DNA from: an uncultured Beijerinckiaceae bacterium
GTDB taxonomy: Bacteria; Pseudomonadota; Alphaproteobacteria; Rhizobiales; Beijerinckiaceae
DNA length: 30,769 bases
Direction of reading: 5' to 3'
Assembly: GCA_937863205.1 (NCBI GenBank)
Contig: CALMGA010000136.1
Location: forward strand, 1 to 30,769
Position 1 is the first letter of the stretch. Every line of letters starts with the position of its first letter. Positions 17,139 through 26,737 of this stretch are shown here, piece after piece. The notes under the pieces were generated by a model. The model had not been told where the DNA came from, did no database searches, and saw only the letters and a program-made list of their open reading frames with translations. The translations under genes and the position numbers were made by a program.

Positions 17139-19167
17139 GTCTGCTGACCCGCTCGGACAGGGTGGGATGCTCGTTGCGCAGGGCGACGAGGTGGGCCAGC
17201 AGGTTCATGTTCTCGCGCTGGTGCAGGCCGACCAGCGAGGGCCGCTTGATGACGTGGAGCCCCACGAAGGTGAGAGGGGGGTAGGGCCTGCCGGGGATCG
17301 CGTAGATCCGCAGTTCGAAGAACTTGACCGGGTTGGGCAGCCTGAGGTGGATGGTCTGGTCGCTTGACGCCCCGATGTCGAGGTTGCCGCCGCCGATGAT
17401 GGCCTCGCCCTGATCGACGCAGATGTCGTAAACGAGAACGGTGGGCACGGCGCTGACGCATTTGAGGATGATCTCGTAGTCGCCCATCGGCAGATCGATG
17501 TAGGGGCCCCAGATCACCGTGCGCCCGTTCACCCGCGCGCAGTCATCGGGCGCGAGCTTGATCTCAAGGTAGTTGTGGTCCCCGCAGGTGTGGAACGCCG
17601 CCGCCGGCAGGAAGCGCTGCCACGCCTTGCTGGCGCGCTCGGGATTGATCGCCGGCATCCGGATGTCGAGCCAGGGAAACTCGTCGCCCGTGTCGAAGCC
17701 GGCCTTGATGCGGGCCGTGGCGTGCCTGAGGAAGTGCCGGGTGTCCGAGCTGAGGCGCAGGTCCACGGCCAGGTCGAAGACGCGTCCGCCGAGCAGGCCG
17801 CGAAACGCCGCGTTGTGCTCGTCGAGGGACACGGCACGGCCGCCGGCCGACACGTCCTCGGCGAAGAAGTCGAAGGTCAGGATCGTGTCGGCGATCTTCG
17901 CGGCCAGGGCTTCGCCCTTGTTCCAGGAGCCGCACACGAGGGTGATGGCGGCGCCCGGCCACAGGGTTCGCAGGAGTTGCCGCGCGTCGGCGCCCATCAC
18001 GAAGTCGCCGCGGTGATCGAGCTGCAGGACGAGGATCTGCCTGAGTCCGCCGCCGTCGGGAGCGACGACCACGTAGGGCGAGGTCGGCTCCGGCTTGAGG
18101 CGCTCGGTGGGCACGGGGAAGTACCGCGCCGGCGTATCCTCGGACTTCAGCCGGTCGAGCCATTGCGGCACGACGGCCTTTTCCACAACCATGATGATGT
18201 CGGATCGCCCGTCGGGCGGCCGGTCCAGGATGTCGGCCGCGTAATCGGCGTCGAGATCGCCGGCGAAGCGCAGACGGAACAGGAAAGGATCGACGGCCTC
18301 CTCCATTTCCGCCAGCAGCAGGCTCGGCGTGTAGAACTTGCGGAAAGCCGAGGGGAGGCGGGAGGGCAGCTGCAGCTTGCGTTCGTAAAGGATCTGGCTG
18401 GGCACGACCGCGATCAGGAAGCCGCCGACCGCCAGCCTGTCGAAGGCCGCGGCTAAAATCAGCCTGTAGTCGAGGCCATGCTGGAGGAGCTGATCGATGA
18501 CGATGCAGGACTGCTCGGGCTCGAGTTGCCGGATGCGCTCCAGCGTGCCCTGGGAGGAGTCCGCCGGCACGTTGACGGTCGCCGCCGTTGGCAGAGCGAA
18601 GGTTGGCGCCGCCGCAGCGAAGGGCATCACGACCACGATCGGCGGCCGAGTCAGGGCGATCTGCAGGGTGCTGTTGATGTCAAGGCCGAGCCTGTCGGCG
18701 CCGACCGACGTCCTGATGTCGAGAATCGGCCTGAGCTGACGCGGCGGATCACCCGCCTCCGCAGCCGCTTCGTCCGACGAAGGCAAGCCGCCGGTGGAAT
18801 GGACGGCGATGAACTGGGTGGCGAGGTTGGTCGTGCTGCGGGTCGTCTTGCGGTCCTTGCGGCGGGCGATCACGGCGACGCCGTTCATCGCCCTCGATGG
18901 CAGGCCGCACTCGAAGTCGAAGCCGTGGCGGACGTGTCCCACACCGAGACTTTCGAGATCAGGCCGCTCCAGACCGGCATCGTGGGTGCAGATGAAGTCG
19001 CCGGCAAAAAAGAGGTCGACGTACAAAACGCTCTTGCTGTCGTTGAGATCGACAGCCCAACCCTTGATCCGGCCGTTGCCGTAGATGTCGACGTGCCCGA
19101 TGATCTTCGGTTCGAAGAGAGCCGGCGGCGGCGAAACTTTCTCGACTCGCCTCGTGAGGAAGTTCAT
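17125..19167 (-). CDS. Multidomain glycan protein: N-terminal beta domain, methyltransferase-like region, GT9 N-terminal half, C-terminal beta domain
   Basis: This is a 680-aa mosaic protein. Residues about 23-90 form the domain with GHVDIYGNGRIKGWAVD and a RHGFDFECGLP end, often found in glycan-synthesis proteins. Residues about 200-300 (RIRQLEPEQSCIVIDQLLQ, AAAFDRLAVGGFLIAVVP, KFYTPSLLLAEMEEA) resemble the back half of a class I methyltransferase lacking an evident SAM motif I. Residues about 376-500 match the GT9 N-terminal half (RQILVLQLDHRGDFVMGADA, PGAAITLVCG, VFDLAVDLR). Residues about 530-640 look like a beta-sandwich, followed by HQRENMNLLAHLVALR. The GT9 C-half is in the overlapping next ORF. 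Start ATG 19167 follows GAGGTG. It appears to be the first gene of the glycan operon. Confidence 0.75.
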   Translation of the reverse strand: MNFLTRRVEKVSPPPALFEPKIIGHVDIYGNGRIKGWAVDLNDSKSVLYVDLFFAGDFICTHDAGLERPDLESLGVGHVRHGFDFECGLPSRAMNGVAVIARRKDRKTTRSTTNLATQFIAVHSTGGLPSSDEAAAEAGDPPRQLRPILDIRTSVGADRLGLDINSTLQIALTRPPIVVVMPFAAAAPTFALPTAATVNVPADSSQGTLERIRQLEPEQSCIVIDQLLQHGLDYRLILAAAFDRLAVGGFLIAVVPSQILYERKLQLPSRLPSAFRKFYTPSLLLAEMEEAVDPFLFRLRFAGDLDADYAADILDRPPDGRSDIIMVVEKAVVPQWLDRLKSEDTPARYFPVPTERLKPEPTSPYVVVAPDGGGLRQILVLQLDHRGDFVMGADARQLLRTLWPGAAITLVCGSWNKGEALAAKIADTILTFDFFAEDVSAGGRAVSLDEHNAAFRGLLGGRVFDLAVDLRLSSDTRHFLRHATARIKAGFDTGDEFPWLDIRMPAINPERASKAWQRFLPAAAFHTCGDHNYLEIKLAPDDCARVNGRTVIWGPYIDLPMGDYEIILKCVSAVPTVLVYDICVDQGEAIIGGGNLDIGASSDQTIHLRLPNPVKFFELRIYAIPGRPYPPLTFVGLHVIKRPSLVGLHQRENMNLLAHLVALRNEHPTLSERVSRHAQG

Positions 19168-20407
19168 TCACACCTCGTACGCTGCGGCGCCCGGGACAAG
19201 CCAGCGCGTCACATCTCCATGTGCAAGCAATCCGTATGCCCTCTCCCACCGCGAAGCAACCTGGCTCCGCTGGTCCGGCGAATACATACGAGCCGTTAAA
19301 GTTAATGGCGACTGCATTGCGATTTGCCGGGAACGGATCCACGACATCGGGATGACACTGCAGATCGTTCGGTCACTCCAGCGGAGTGGCGAGGGCTGAG
19401 CCGGCGAAGCAGCAGCTTGACGCGAATGGTCATTCACTCTGCCTCACCTGGCCCGCGGCCGGCAACCCGCACGGTTTAGAAACGGACTTGGGCGAGGTGA
19501 GCAGCTTTCGCTCCCGCCGCGGAGCGCGGCGTCCTGCTGCGCCGACGAAAGCCGGTCGCGGTCTATCCGGCCACCGCGCCGTCGCGCCTCATCGCCGGTC
19601 GTCGGCGACCGGCCAGGGGGCGTGCCGAGCGAGACCGGGAGGCGGCAGCGCGCGGCGCGAACGACGGCTTGCCGAACCCTTGCCAGATCGGCAAAATCAC
19701 CGGGGCCAATCGGGGTGCACGGGGCGCCACCTCGCGGGCGGGCGCACCAGCGATGCATCGCGCCCTCGTGGACGCATGATTGCCAACGTCATCGCTGAAG
19801 GAGGAAAGGGCTCGAAGGCGGGAGGACGATGCTGCTGACGCCTTTGACCCCGGAAGCTCGCGGCGTTTCCTGGCCGGACTGCAACCAGACCATTCACACT
19901 GCCCGCTTCGTCACCACGCTCCGCTCAAATCCTTGGAATGTCCGAAGCATCGAGGTTTTCGTGTGAGGCGAACTCGGACGATAGTGCACTGGCGCGGACA
20001 AACGCACCACGCGCTTGGCTATTAACCATCTGTCATTGCAAGAGTGATCTTAGTCTCAGGGTGTACGTTTTATCGGCGCCAGCGTACTGGGCAGCAACCG
20101 TGCCAATCGATCGAGGGGCAAGCGACGAAATGGCATGACGGTGTTCGCCCGGCCGTATGCGCGGCTGTCGGACTCCTCCGCCGCCCGGCAAGGTCATGCC
20201 GTTGCGCCTGCGAGGCGACCAACGGCGCCTGCAAGCGGGCGTCCAAGCGGCGTCGCGGGACCAAACCTGCAGTGGCAAGCGCCGCACGAGACCACCGCGC
20301 GCAGCAGCCTCGTTCGGGTTTCACCTCTGGCGCCCGCGCGATCAGCCGCATCACCGGGGCGGCAAGCTCGTGCTAGTCACGAATGGCGAAGCTGTAGGGA
20401 CGAAGCG
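19168..20407. other. Long stretch without a recognisable gene
   Basis: This 1.24-kb stretch lies between the glycan operon and the small secreted protein. The open frames here (for example 19386-19838 on + and 19444-19758 on -) are Arg/Pro/Gly/Ser-rich, have no motif I recognise and look like chance frames in GC-rich DNA. The part next to the glycan operon (19168-19400) presumably holds its promoter; an AT-richer patch at about 19285-19320 is the best place for it. A second AT-richer patch lies at about 20020-20080. I see no tRNA, repeat or transposase relic. Confidence 0.4.
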
Positions 20408-20692
20408 ATGCGACCCGTTCTCCTCGTGATAGCAATGCTCTCGATGTCGTGCGTCTTGACCGCACCCTCGTTCGCTCTGCAGGCCGAAGACACGATGCAG
20501 GCGTGGAAGGGCGCATCCGATCAGGAACGCTCCGAGCTTCTCGAGCAAATCCTCGGAAAGGGAGTGTCTGGAAGTGCCAACATTTCCCGCTGCATGAATG
20601 CCACCTCCACCACACCCGGCCACAGCGACCTTTCGATCGGTGAGGTCGCGAAGGTGTGCGCGCTGCCGGAGAACGCCGGCCAGCCTGTCTGA
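20408..20692 (+). CDS. Small secreted protein, unknown function
   Basis: This 94-aa product has a Sec signal peptide (MRPVLLVIAMLSMSCVLTAP, likely cleavage near SFA-LQ at about residue 24). The mature part is short and helical, with two cysteines (ISRCMNA, KVCALP) that could form a disulfide, and the segment GHSDLSIGEVAKVCA. I do not recognise the family. The signal peptide, codon use and cysteine pair argue for a real gene; the upstream in-frame extension to 20135 is low-complexity and probably not translated. It is isolated, so the context gives no function. Confidence 0.6.
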   Translation: MRPVLLVIAMLSMSCVLTAPSFALQAEDTMQAWKGASDQERSELLEQILGKGVSGSANISRCMNATSTTPGHSDLSIGEVAKVCALPENAGQPV

Positions 20693-21173
20693 CGACCAAG
20701 GACGCTGGCACGGCAACGGCAAACCTCCATCGATGAGACGGGCCATGACGAACCCGTGTTTCGCCCGACGCTACGGACCCACATCCCGTCCGCTTCTTCC
20801 ACCGCGATGATGTGGTTGCGGAGGCATCCTGACCGACACGCCGCGATCCGTTCTCTGCGAACAGACGAAGACCAACGGCGCCACGCATCGCTTCAGAGCT
20901 GATGCCAATAACGCCGGCGAGCCGCGATCGACGAAGTAGAGCGCTCTGTGCACCCCGGTCGCAACAGGCCCGCGCGCGCGGCGGCTTCGGCTGCGGGAAC
21001 GTGCCGGCGACACCTTTCTTGAGCGATGCCGATGAACGACTCTGGACGCCATCATCCGTTCGCGCAGTTGCCGGGCGGGTGAGGCGAGCCGTCATGAACG
21101 ATGACGCTCGACCCTGGGACGTCGATCGGGAAGGCGGAGATTTCAGCTGCCTGCCTTGCCAACGGCTGAAGAC
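20693..21173. other. Gene-poor gap with a doubtful short ORF
   Basis: This 481-nt region has no confident gene. An ATG at 21094 on + opens a peptide beginning MNDDARPWDVDREGGDFSCL with a CxxC (CLPCQRL) that looks more protein-like than its surroundings. It runs into the 3' end of the oppositely oriented TetR gene and there becomes an antisense frame. It may be the 5' remnant of a small gene truncated when the TetR-monooxygenase pair arrived. Confidence 0.3.
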
Positions 21174-21845
21174 CTATGAGGAAGATCGAACGCCGGCCAG
21201 GATCAGATCGACGCCGGCAAGAAACACGTCCCGCTCGTCATGCTCGCGCAGCTGCGCCGCCATCTGGTGCACGAACGGGTAGTCCGCCGGATCACGCCTG
21301 GTCCACTGCTCGACGATCGTCGCGAGCACGGCCAGGCGGTCGGAGGCGTGGGCATTGAGGCGGGCAGCAGCGGCATTCTGTGCGGCGGTGCCGAGAAGAT
21401 AGTGCGCGAGCGCCGAAACGCAGTTGAAGAGCGCCCGGTCGGGAACTCCGAGCGCCCTGAACTGTGCGCTGCTGCGTTCGAAGATCAGCACCATGGCGGG
21501 CTGCCATGGCTCGCGCGACAGCTGGGTTCCGACCCAGGGATGCCCCTCGATCGCATCGAAAACGCCGAGGGCCGTCGCACGAAGCGCTTGGCGGGGATCC
21601 GGCTCGCTGACCACCTCGGCCAGGGCTCGGGACATGATGATCTCGGTCGCCGCCGAAAGCAGTTCGTTCTTGTCCGCGACGTGCCAGTAGAGCGCCCCGC
21701 TCCCCGTTGCGAGGCGGGCCGCGAGAGCACGGAAGGTGAGAGCGCCCTCCCCTTCGAGGTCGAGGATAGCGATCGCGGCTTCGATGATCCGTGCCCTGGA
21801 AAGCACGCCCGCCGGTCGTCCGGGGCGCCGAGCGGTGGACTTCAT
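21174..21845 (-). CDS. TetR-family transcriptional repressor
   Basis: This 223-aa regulator has an N-terminal helix-turn-helix (about 15-62; LSRARIIEAAIAILDLEGEG, ALTFRALAARLATGSGALYWHVADKNELL, with the typical TetR recognition helix) and a helical ligand-binding C-terminal domain of the TetR C-terminal type. It is transcribed divergently from the FAD monooxygenase gene with 74 nt between the start codons. Two matched palindromes lie in that gap, one near each start, so it most likely represses both its own gene and the monooxygenase gene and is relieved by an unknown small molecule. Confidence 0.9.
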   Translation of the reverse strand: MKSTARRPGRPAGVLSRARIIEAAIAILDLEGEGALTFRALAARLATGSGALYWHVADKNELLSAATEIIMSRALAEVVSEPDPRQALRATALGVFDAIEGHPWVGTQLSREPWQPAMVLIFERSSAQFRALGVPDRALFNCVSALAHYLLGTAAQNAAAARLNAHASDRLAVLATIVEQWTRRDPADYPFVHQMAAQLREHDERDVFLAGVDLILAGVRSSS

Positions 21846-21864
21846 GGAACAGCCTTGACCTTTC

Positions 21865-21879
21865 TGGAACGTCGTTCCA
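21865..21879. promoter_or_regulatory. TetR operator 1 (TGGAAC-N3-GTTCCA)
   Basis: This 15-bp palindrome has perfect 6-bp arms around GTC, 19 nt from the TetR start codon. It is repeated almost exactly 27 bp away (start to start). The two copies in a divergent intergenic region strongly suggest the operators of the adjacent TetR protein. Confidence 0.75.
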
Positions 21880-21891
21880 AAAACCTGTCAT

Positions 21892-21906
21892 TGGAACATC
21901 GTTCCA
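21892..21906. promoter_or_regulatory. TetR operator 2 (TGGAAC-N3-GTTCCA)
   Basis: This is the second 15-bp palindrome, with the same arms around ATC, ending 13 nt before the monooxygenase ATG. Bound repressor would cover that gene's ribosome binding region or promoter. Confidence 0.75.
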
Positions 21907-21919
21907 GCGGAACAATGAC

Positions 21920-23056
21920 ATGGGATCCATCACCATCGTGGGCGCGGGGCTGGGCGGCCTTACGCTCGCACGTGTTCTCCACCTTCGCGGCATACCTGCC
22001 ACGGTCTACGAGGCGGACCCCTCGCCCGAAAGCCGCACGCAGGGCGGCCAGCTCGATATTCACGAAGGCAGCGGCCAACGCGCCCTCGAAGCCGCCGGCC
22101 TCACCGCCGCATTCCGCGCCATCATCCACGAGGGCGCGCAAGCCATGCGCGTACTCGACCGGGACGGCAACGTGCTGCTCGACCAGCTCGACGACGGCAC
22201 AGGGCAGCGCCCGGAGGTTCTTCGTGGCGATCTGCGCAGGATCCTCCTCGAGTCGCTGCCGGAGGGGAGCGTCCGATGGGGTCGAAAGGTCGCCGGCATC
22301 GCGAGTCTCGGGGCCGGGCATCACGAGTTGGAGTTCGCGGACGGATCGACCGTGCGCAGCAGCCTGCTCGTTGGCGCGGACGGCGCGTGGTCGAGGGTGC
22401 GGCCGCTCCTGTCCGACGCCAAACCCGAGTACGTGGGCGCAACCTTCATCGAAACCTACCTGCACGATGTCGACCGACGGCACGCCTTGGCCGCCCGCAC
22501 GGTTGGCAGCGGAGCGATGTACGCGCCAGCTCCGGGAAGAGCCATCTTCGCGCACCGCGAGATCGGGGACGTGATCCACACCTATGCGGGCCTGAAGCGG
22601 CCTGCCGAGTGGTTCGCGGGCCTCGACTTCGATGATGCCGCCGCCGCGACGCGTCGCATCGCCGCCGAATTCGACGGCTGGGCGCCCGAGCTCGCCGCCC
22701 TGATCACCGACAGCGATACGCCGCCGGTCGCGCGCGGGCTCCATACGCTTCCAACGGGGCATCGATGGCGCCGTATCCCGGGCGTGACGCTTCTGGGCGA
22801 TGCCGCGCACCTGATGCCGCCATCCGGTGAAGGCGCGAACCTGGCAATGCTTGAAGGAGCCGAACTCGCCGACGCACTTGCCGCGCATCCCCACGACGTC
22901 GAGGCGGCGCTCGCCGCCTATGAGGAGCCGATGTTCTCCCGCGCCGCCCTGGAAGCCGCCGACGCCCATGCGATGCTGCAGCATTGCCTTGGCGAGGGTG
23001 CGCCAGCCGCGTTTCTCGCATTGCTGGCAGGCGGAGCTGCGTCCGATCGCGCATGA
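21920..23056 (+). CDS. FAD-dependent monooxygenase, TetX-like
   Basis: This is a 378-aa class A flavoprotein monooxygenase. The N-terminal Rossmann motif G8-x-G10-x-x-G13 (VGAGLGGLTLARVL) is followed by YEADPSPESRTQGGQLDIHEG, whose GGxLD-x-H segment is typical of the TetX branch. A mid-protein LVGADGAWSRVR (DG motif) and a C-terminal LLGDAAHLMPPSGEGAN (second FAD motif) complete the fold. TetX-type enzymes hydroxylate tetracyclines, but close relatives act on other aromatic or polyketide compounds, so resistance is not established. Start ATG 21920 lies 13 nt past operator 2. The divergent TetR gene suggests inducible expression. Confidence 0.88.
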   Translation: MGSITIVGAGLGGLTLARVLHLRGIPATVYEADPSPESRTQGGQLDIHEGSGQRALEAAGLTAAFRAIIHEGAQAMRVLDRDGNVLLDQLDDGTGQRPEVLRGDLRRILLESLPEGSVRWGRKVAGIASLGAGHHELEFADGSTVRSSLLVGADGAWSRVRPLLSDAKPEYVGATFIETYLHDVDRRHALAARTVGSGAMYAPAPGRAIFAHREIGDVIHTYAGLKRPAEWFAGLDFDDAAAATRRIAAEFDGWAPELAALITDSDTPPVARGLHTLPTGHRWRRIPGVTLLGDAAHLMPPSGEGANLAMLEGAELADALAAHPHDVEAALAAYEEPMFSRAALEAADAHAMLQHCLGEGAPAAFLALLAGGAASDRA

Positions 23057-23098
23057 CCGGCGCGTCATCGACCGGCCGTGACGGCCTCCGCCCATCCA

Positions 23099-23222
23099 GA
23101 GCATCGGACCGAAAAGTGCGCAGCGGTTTTCGGATAACTCCGATGCGTCACAGGAGGTTAGAGCATCGGACCGAAAAGTGCGCAGCGGTTTTCGGATAAC
23201 TCCGATGCGTCACAGGAGGTTA
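23099..23222. repeat. Tandem pair of 62-bp palindromic repeats (unit A)
   Basis: Two copies (23099-23160 and 23161-23222) are identical, judged by eye. Each has outer arms GCATCGGA and TCCGATGC enclosing inner arms CCGAAAA and TTTTCGG. A 16-nt tail GTCACAGGAGGTTAGA separates the hairpins. A diverged copy lies at 27755-27800. The pattern resembles dispersed palindromes common in Hyphomicrobiales genomes (recalled, not searched). Confidence 0.9.
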
Positions 23223-23224
23223 GA

Positions 23225-23257
23225 GCATCGGACCGGACCCGATTCAGGGTCCGATGC
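23225..23257. repeat. Companion palindrome (unit B)
   Basis: This hairpin of about 33 bp (left GCATCGGACC, right GGGTCCGATGC) directly follows the second unit A. The same A-tail-B order recurs at 27755-27850, so A and B together look like one composite two-hairpin element of about 95 bp. Confidence 0.75.
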
Positions 23258-23262
23258 CATAG

Positions 23263-23472
23263 CAGGATCACGACCCCGCCAGAGGCTGGTTCGAGAAGGC
23301 CGCCGCCGCGGGCAACACGACCGCCATGGTCAACCTCGGCCTGCTTAACGAGGACGGCCGAGGCGTGGCGCAAGACTATGGCACCGCTGGGGGCTGGTAC
23401 GGGAAAGCCGCCGTGTACGGCAACAGCGACGCGCAGGCTGCTCTCGACAGGCTCAAAGCGATCGCCCGCTGA
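23263..23472 (+). pseudogene. Remnant of a Sel1-repeat protein (C-terminal end)
   Basis: An open frame of 69 codons ends at the TGA at 23470-23472 and encodes about one and a half Sel1 (tetratricopeptide-like) repeats: RGWFEKAAAAGNTTAMVNLG, LLNEDGRGVAQDY, WYGKAAVYGNSDAQAALDRL. Sel1 proteins normally contain many such ~36-residue repeats. Upstream, the frame closes at a TAG (23260-23262) immediately after repeat unit B, and no suitable start lies close. It is therefore the 3' remnant of a larger gene whose 5' part has been lost, with the breakpoint at the palindromic repeats. Confidence 0.75.
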
Positions 23473-23796
23473 TAGGCGGCAGGCTTCGTGAGCCGGCCGT
23501 CACGATCGAAGTGCAGCATTCAAGAGATTTGGAACGCTCTGACCACCGATCGCGATTGACGGTGTGTTCGCTGCCAAATCTGGTGCGAATGTCTGCACAC
23601 CACGCTGAGCGGCTGTTTGCAAGGTCAGCCGATTGGGTTTTGACCCTAAGCAGGTCTCTGAAGGGTGCCCCGCGGCTCCAAGAAACCTGCGATACATCAG
23701 CGTTCCAGGCGAATGGAGCGTTGGACTGCCAACGCGATCCTGCTTGGCACCGCAGCAGCGCCGGCCGGCTTGGGATTGTCATAACCATGGCATGGT
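23473..23796. other. Gap without a recognisable gene
   Basis: This 324-nt stretch lies between the Sel1 remnant and the helicase stop codon. It is less GC-rich than the surroundings and reads like decayed or foreign DNA. Short frames on both strands show no motif I recognise, and I see no tRNA-like fold or transposon end. Confidence 0.4.
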
Positions 23797-25299
23797 TCAG
23801 CGCTGGATGTCAGCATCATCCCGCTCGATGGCAACCTGCTCGACGACGGCGGCAATGGCGTCGAGCAGCGACGCGTCCTCGCCCGCCATCGCCTCCATCG
23901 AGGTCATCCGGCGCACCACCATCGCCGTGATGGCCTCCTCGACGGTGTTTTCCGCGAAGGCGTAGTACACCGTCGCCTGCTGGCCGTCGCGGTGGCAGCG
24001 CCCCTCGATCTGCGCCAGCTGGATCGCGCTGTGGCGCATGTCGTGGAGGACGAGCGCGCGTGTTCGATCGCCGCCCGGCATCTCGTGGCGATGCAGGGAG
24101 ATCGACTCCGTGACCGTGAACACCACGGCGTCGAGTTGGCCCGTTTGGAAGGCGACCCGCACCGCTTCGTTGATGTCGCCGGGCTGCTCGCCATTGATCT
24201 CGCCGACCCGCCACCCGCTGCCATAAAGTGCTGCGACCAGGGCGGCGCTCGTTTCCAGAAAGGCGACCGACATCGCGACCTGCTGGTCGCCGTCGAGGAG
24301 GTCGCGGGCGAACTCCGCCGTGCCGGCGACGCGCAGCAGGCTGGCTTTCTGACGAAAGCGCAGATCGGCCGCCCAGCCGGCGGGACGGCGGGTGCTGCCG
24401 CCGGCAAGGCCGAACTCAGCCCGGAACGCGCGCCATGTCGCCTCGTAGAGCCGCCGCTCTTCGCGGCCGAGCGCGGTGGGCGCCAGCTCGCGCTGGATCT
24501 CCGGCCAGCCGGCGATGTCGGACGGGCGCCGGCGCAGCCCGATGGCGCGCTCCCCCTTGTAGAGCAGGTCGGCCATCACGGCGCAGTCGCGGGCGTTGGC
24601 GCTCCACGACCAGTTCGTCCATCGCCCCTTCGCCCGCCCGATCCCGAGCCCCTTCATCAGCTCGCGGAAACCGGCCAGCGTCGCCGTCGGCGTGCTGGCG
24701 GCGTGGCCGAGCAGCCGGCCGAGGTAGGACAGCTCGTGCGGCGCCTGGCCGGCCGTGGCGCTCATGAAGATCGCGAAGGCGGCGGCATCGGCGAGCTGGC
24801 GGCAGACCAGGCTTTGCTGGGCGTAGGGGTTGCGCAGCCGGTGGCTTTCATCGAACACCACCAGCGGCCAGCTCCGTTTCGGGGTGCCGCGCTTCGCCAG
24901 CTCGTTGTTCTTGGCACGAGTCGAGCGGCGGCTGCTGGCCGGCGGGGAGGCCATCAGCGCCTTGGTGCGCTCGTAGTTCACCAGCGTGACGTTCTTTCCC
25001 GCCGGGCCGGCCAGCGCGATGGTGCGCCGCCACTGCGGCAGGCCGCCCTTGGGGCAGATGATGAGCACGTCGGGTTCGGGCATCGCCGCGATGGCGCTCC
25101 ACACCGACAGCGTCTTGCCGAGACCGGTCGCGTCGCCGAGCAGGAAGCCGGGGCGTCCGGCCGCGCGGGCGGCGAGGATGGCCTGCGTCGCCGCGTGCTG
25201 ATGCGGGCGCGGGATCAGGCCGGCCGTCAGCGCCATCGGGCAGCAAAGGTTGGTTCGCTGCCGCTTGCCGAGCGTCGCGATGACGTCGGTCCGGCCCAT
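23797..25299 (-). CDS. SNF2-type DEAD/DEAH-box helicase/ATPase, orphan
   Basis: This is a 500-aa superfamily 2 helicase-like ATPase. It has Walker A GDATGLGKT (55-63), Walker B/DEAH-type VVFDESHRLRNP (Asp150-His153), motif III FMSATAG (178-184) and motif VI QIEGRCHRDGQQ (about 444-455), with the Q-x-x-G-R-x-x-R-x-G-Q pattern of SNF2/Rad54 proteins. It is compact, with no recognisable N-terminal DNA-binding, nuclease or methyltransferase domain. Such short SNF2 proteins occur in phages and in defence or mobile loci, but no such partner is visible. The start could be ATG 25299 or the internal MALTAGLIPRPHQH; neither has a good ribosome binding site. Confidence 0.82.
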   Translation of the reverse strand: MGRTDVIATLGKRQRTNLCCPMALTAGLIPRPHQHAATQAILAARAAGRPGFLLGDATGLGKTLSVWSAIAAMPEPDVLIICPKGGLPQWRRTIALAGPAGKNVTLVNYERTKALMASPPASSRRSTRAKNNELAKRGTPKRSWPLVVFDESHRLRNPYAQQSLVCRQLADAAAFAIFMSATAGQAPHELSYLGRLLGHAASTPTATLAGFRELMKGLGIGRAKGRWTNWSWSANARDCAVMADLLYKGERAIGLRRRPSDIAGWPEIQRELAPTALGREERRLYEATWRAFRAEFGLAGGSTRRPAGWAADLRFRQKASLLRVAGTAEFARDLLDGDQQVAMSVAFLETSAALVAALYGSGWRVGEINGEQPGDINEAVRVAFQTGQLDAVVFTVTESISLHRHEMPGGDRTRALVLHDMRHSAIQLAQIEGRCHRDGQQATVYYAFAENTVEEAITAMVVRRMTSMEAMAGEDASLLDAIAAVVEQVAIERDDADIQR

Positions 25300-25492
25300 C
25301 GAGGCGGGGTCATGGGATCGCCATCCTCAGCCGGGGCGGGATGATGAACCTTCCGCGGTGCGGGCGGCGTCGATTTGCAAGCGGACGTGCCCGACCGGGG
25401 AACCGTTTCGACGGTGCGACCTGCCCGTCGGGCCTCGGTGAGCGCCAGTGACACGGGCCGGATCATCGTCGATCTGTTCACCATTGCCGCAA

Positions 25493-26725
<1,233 letters not shown>

Positions 26726-26737
<12 letters not shown>

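Noticed and set aside
19386..19838. 150-codon frame on + in the gap left of the secreted protein
   Set aside because: The composition is Arg/Gly/Ser-rich with no motif, there is no convincing ribosome binding site and the opposite strand is equally open; treated as chance.
20019..20032. CtrA half-site-like TTAACCAT
   Set aside because: Only a single half-site, not at a credible gene start; too short to support.
23099..23257. Tandem repeats considered as a CRISPR array
   Set aside because: The units abut with no variable spacers, are strongly palindromic and occur elsewhere singly; no cas genes are present.
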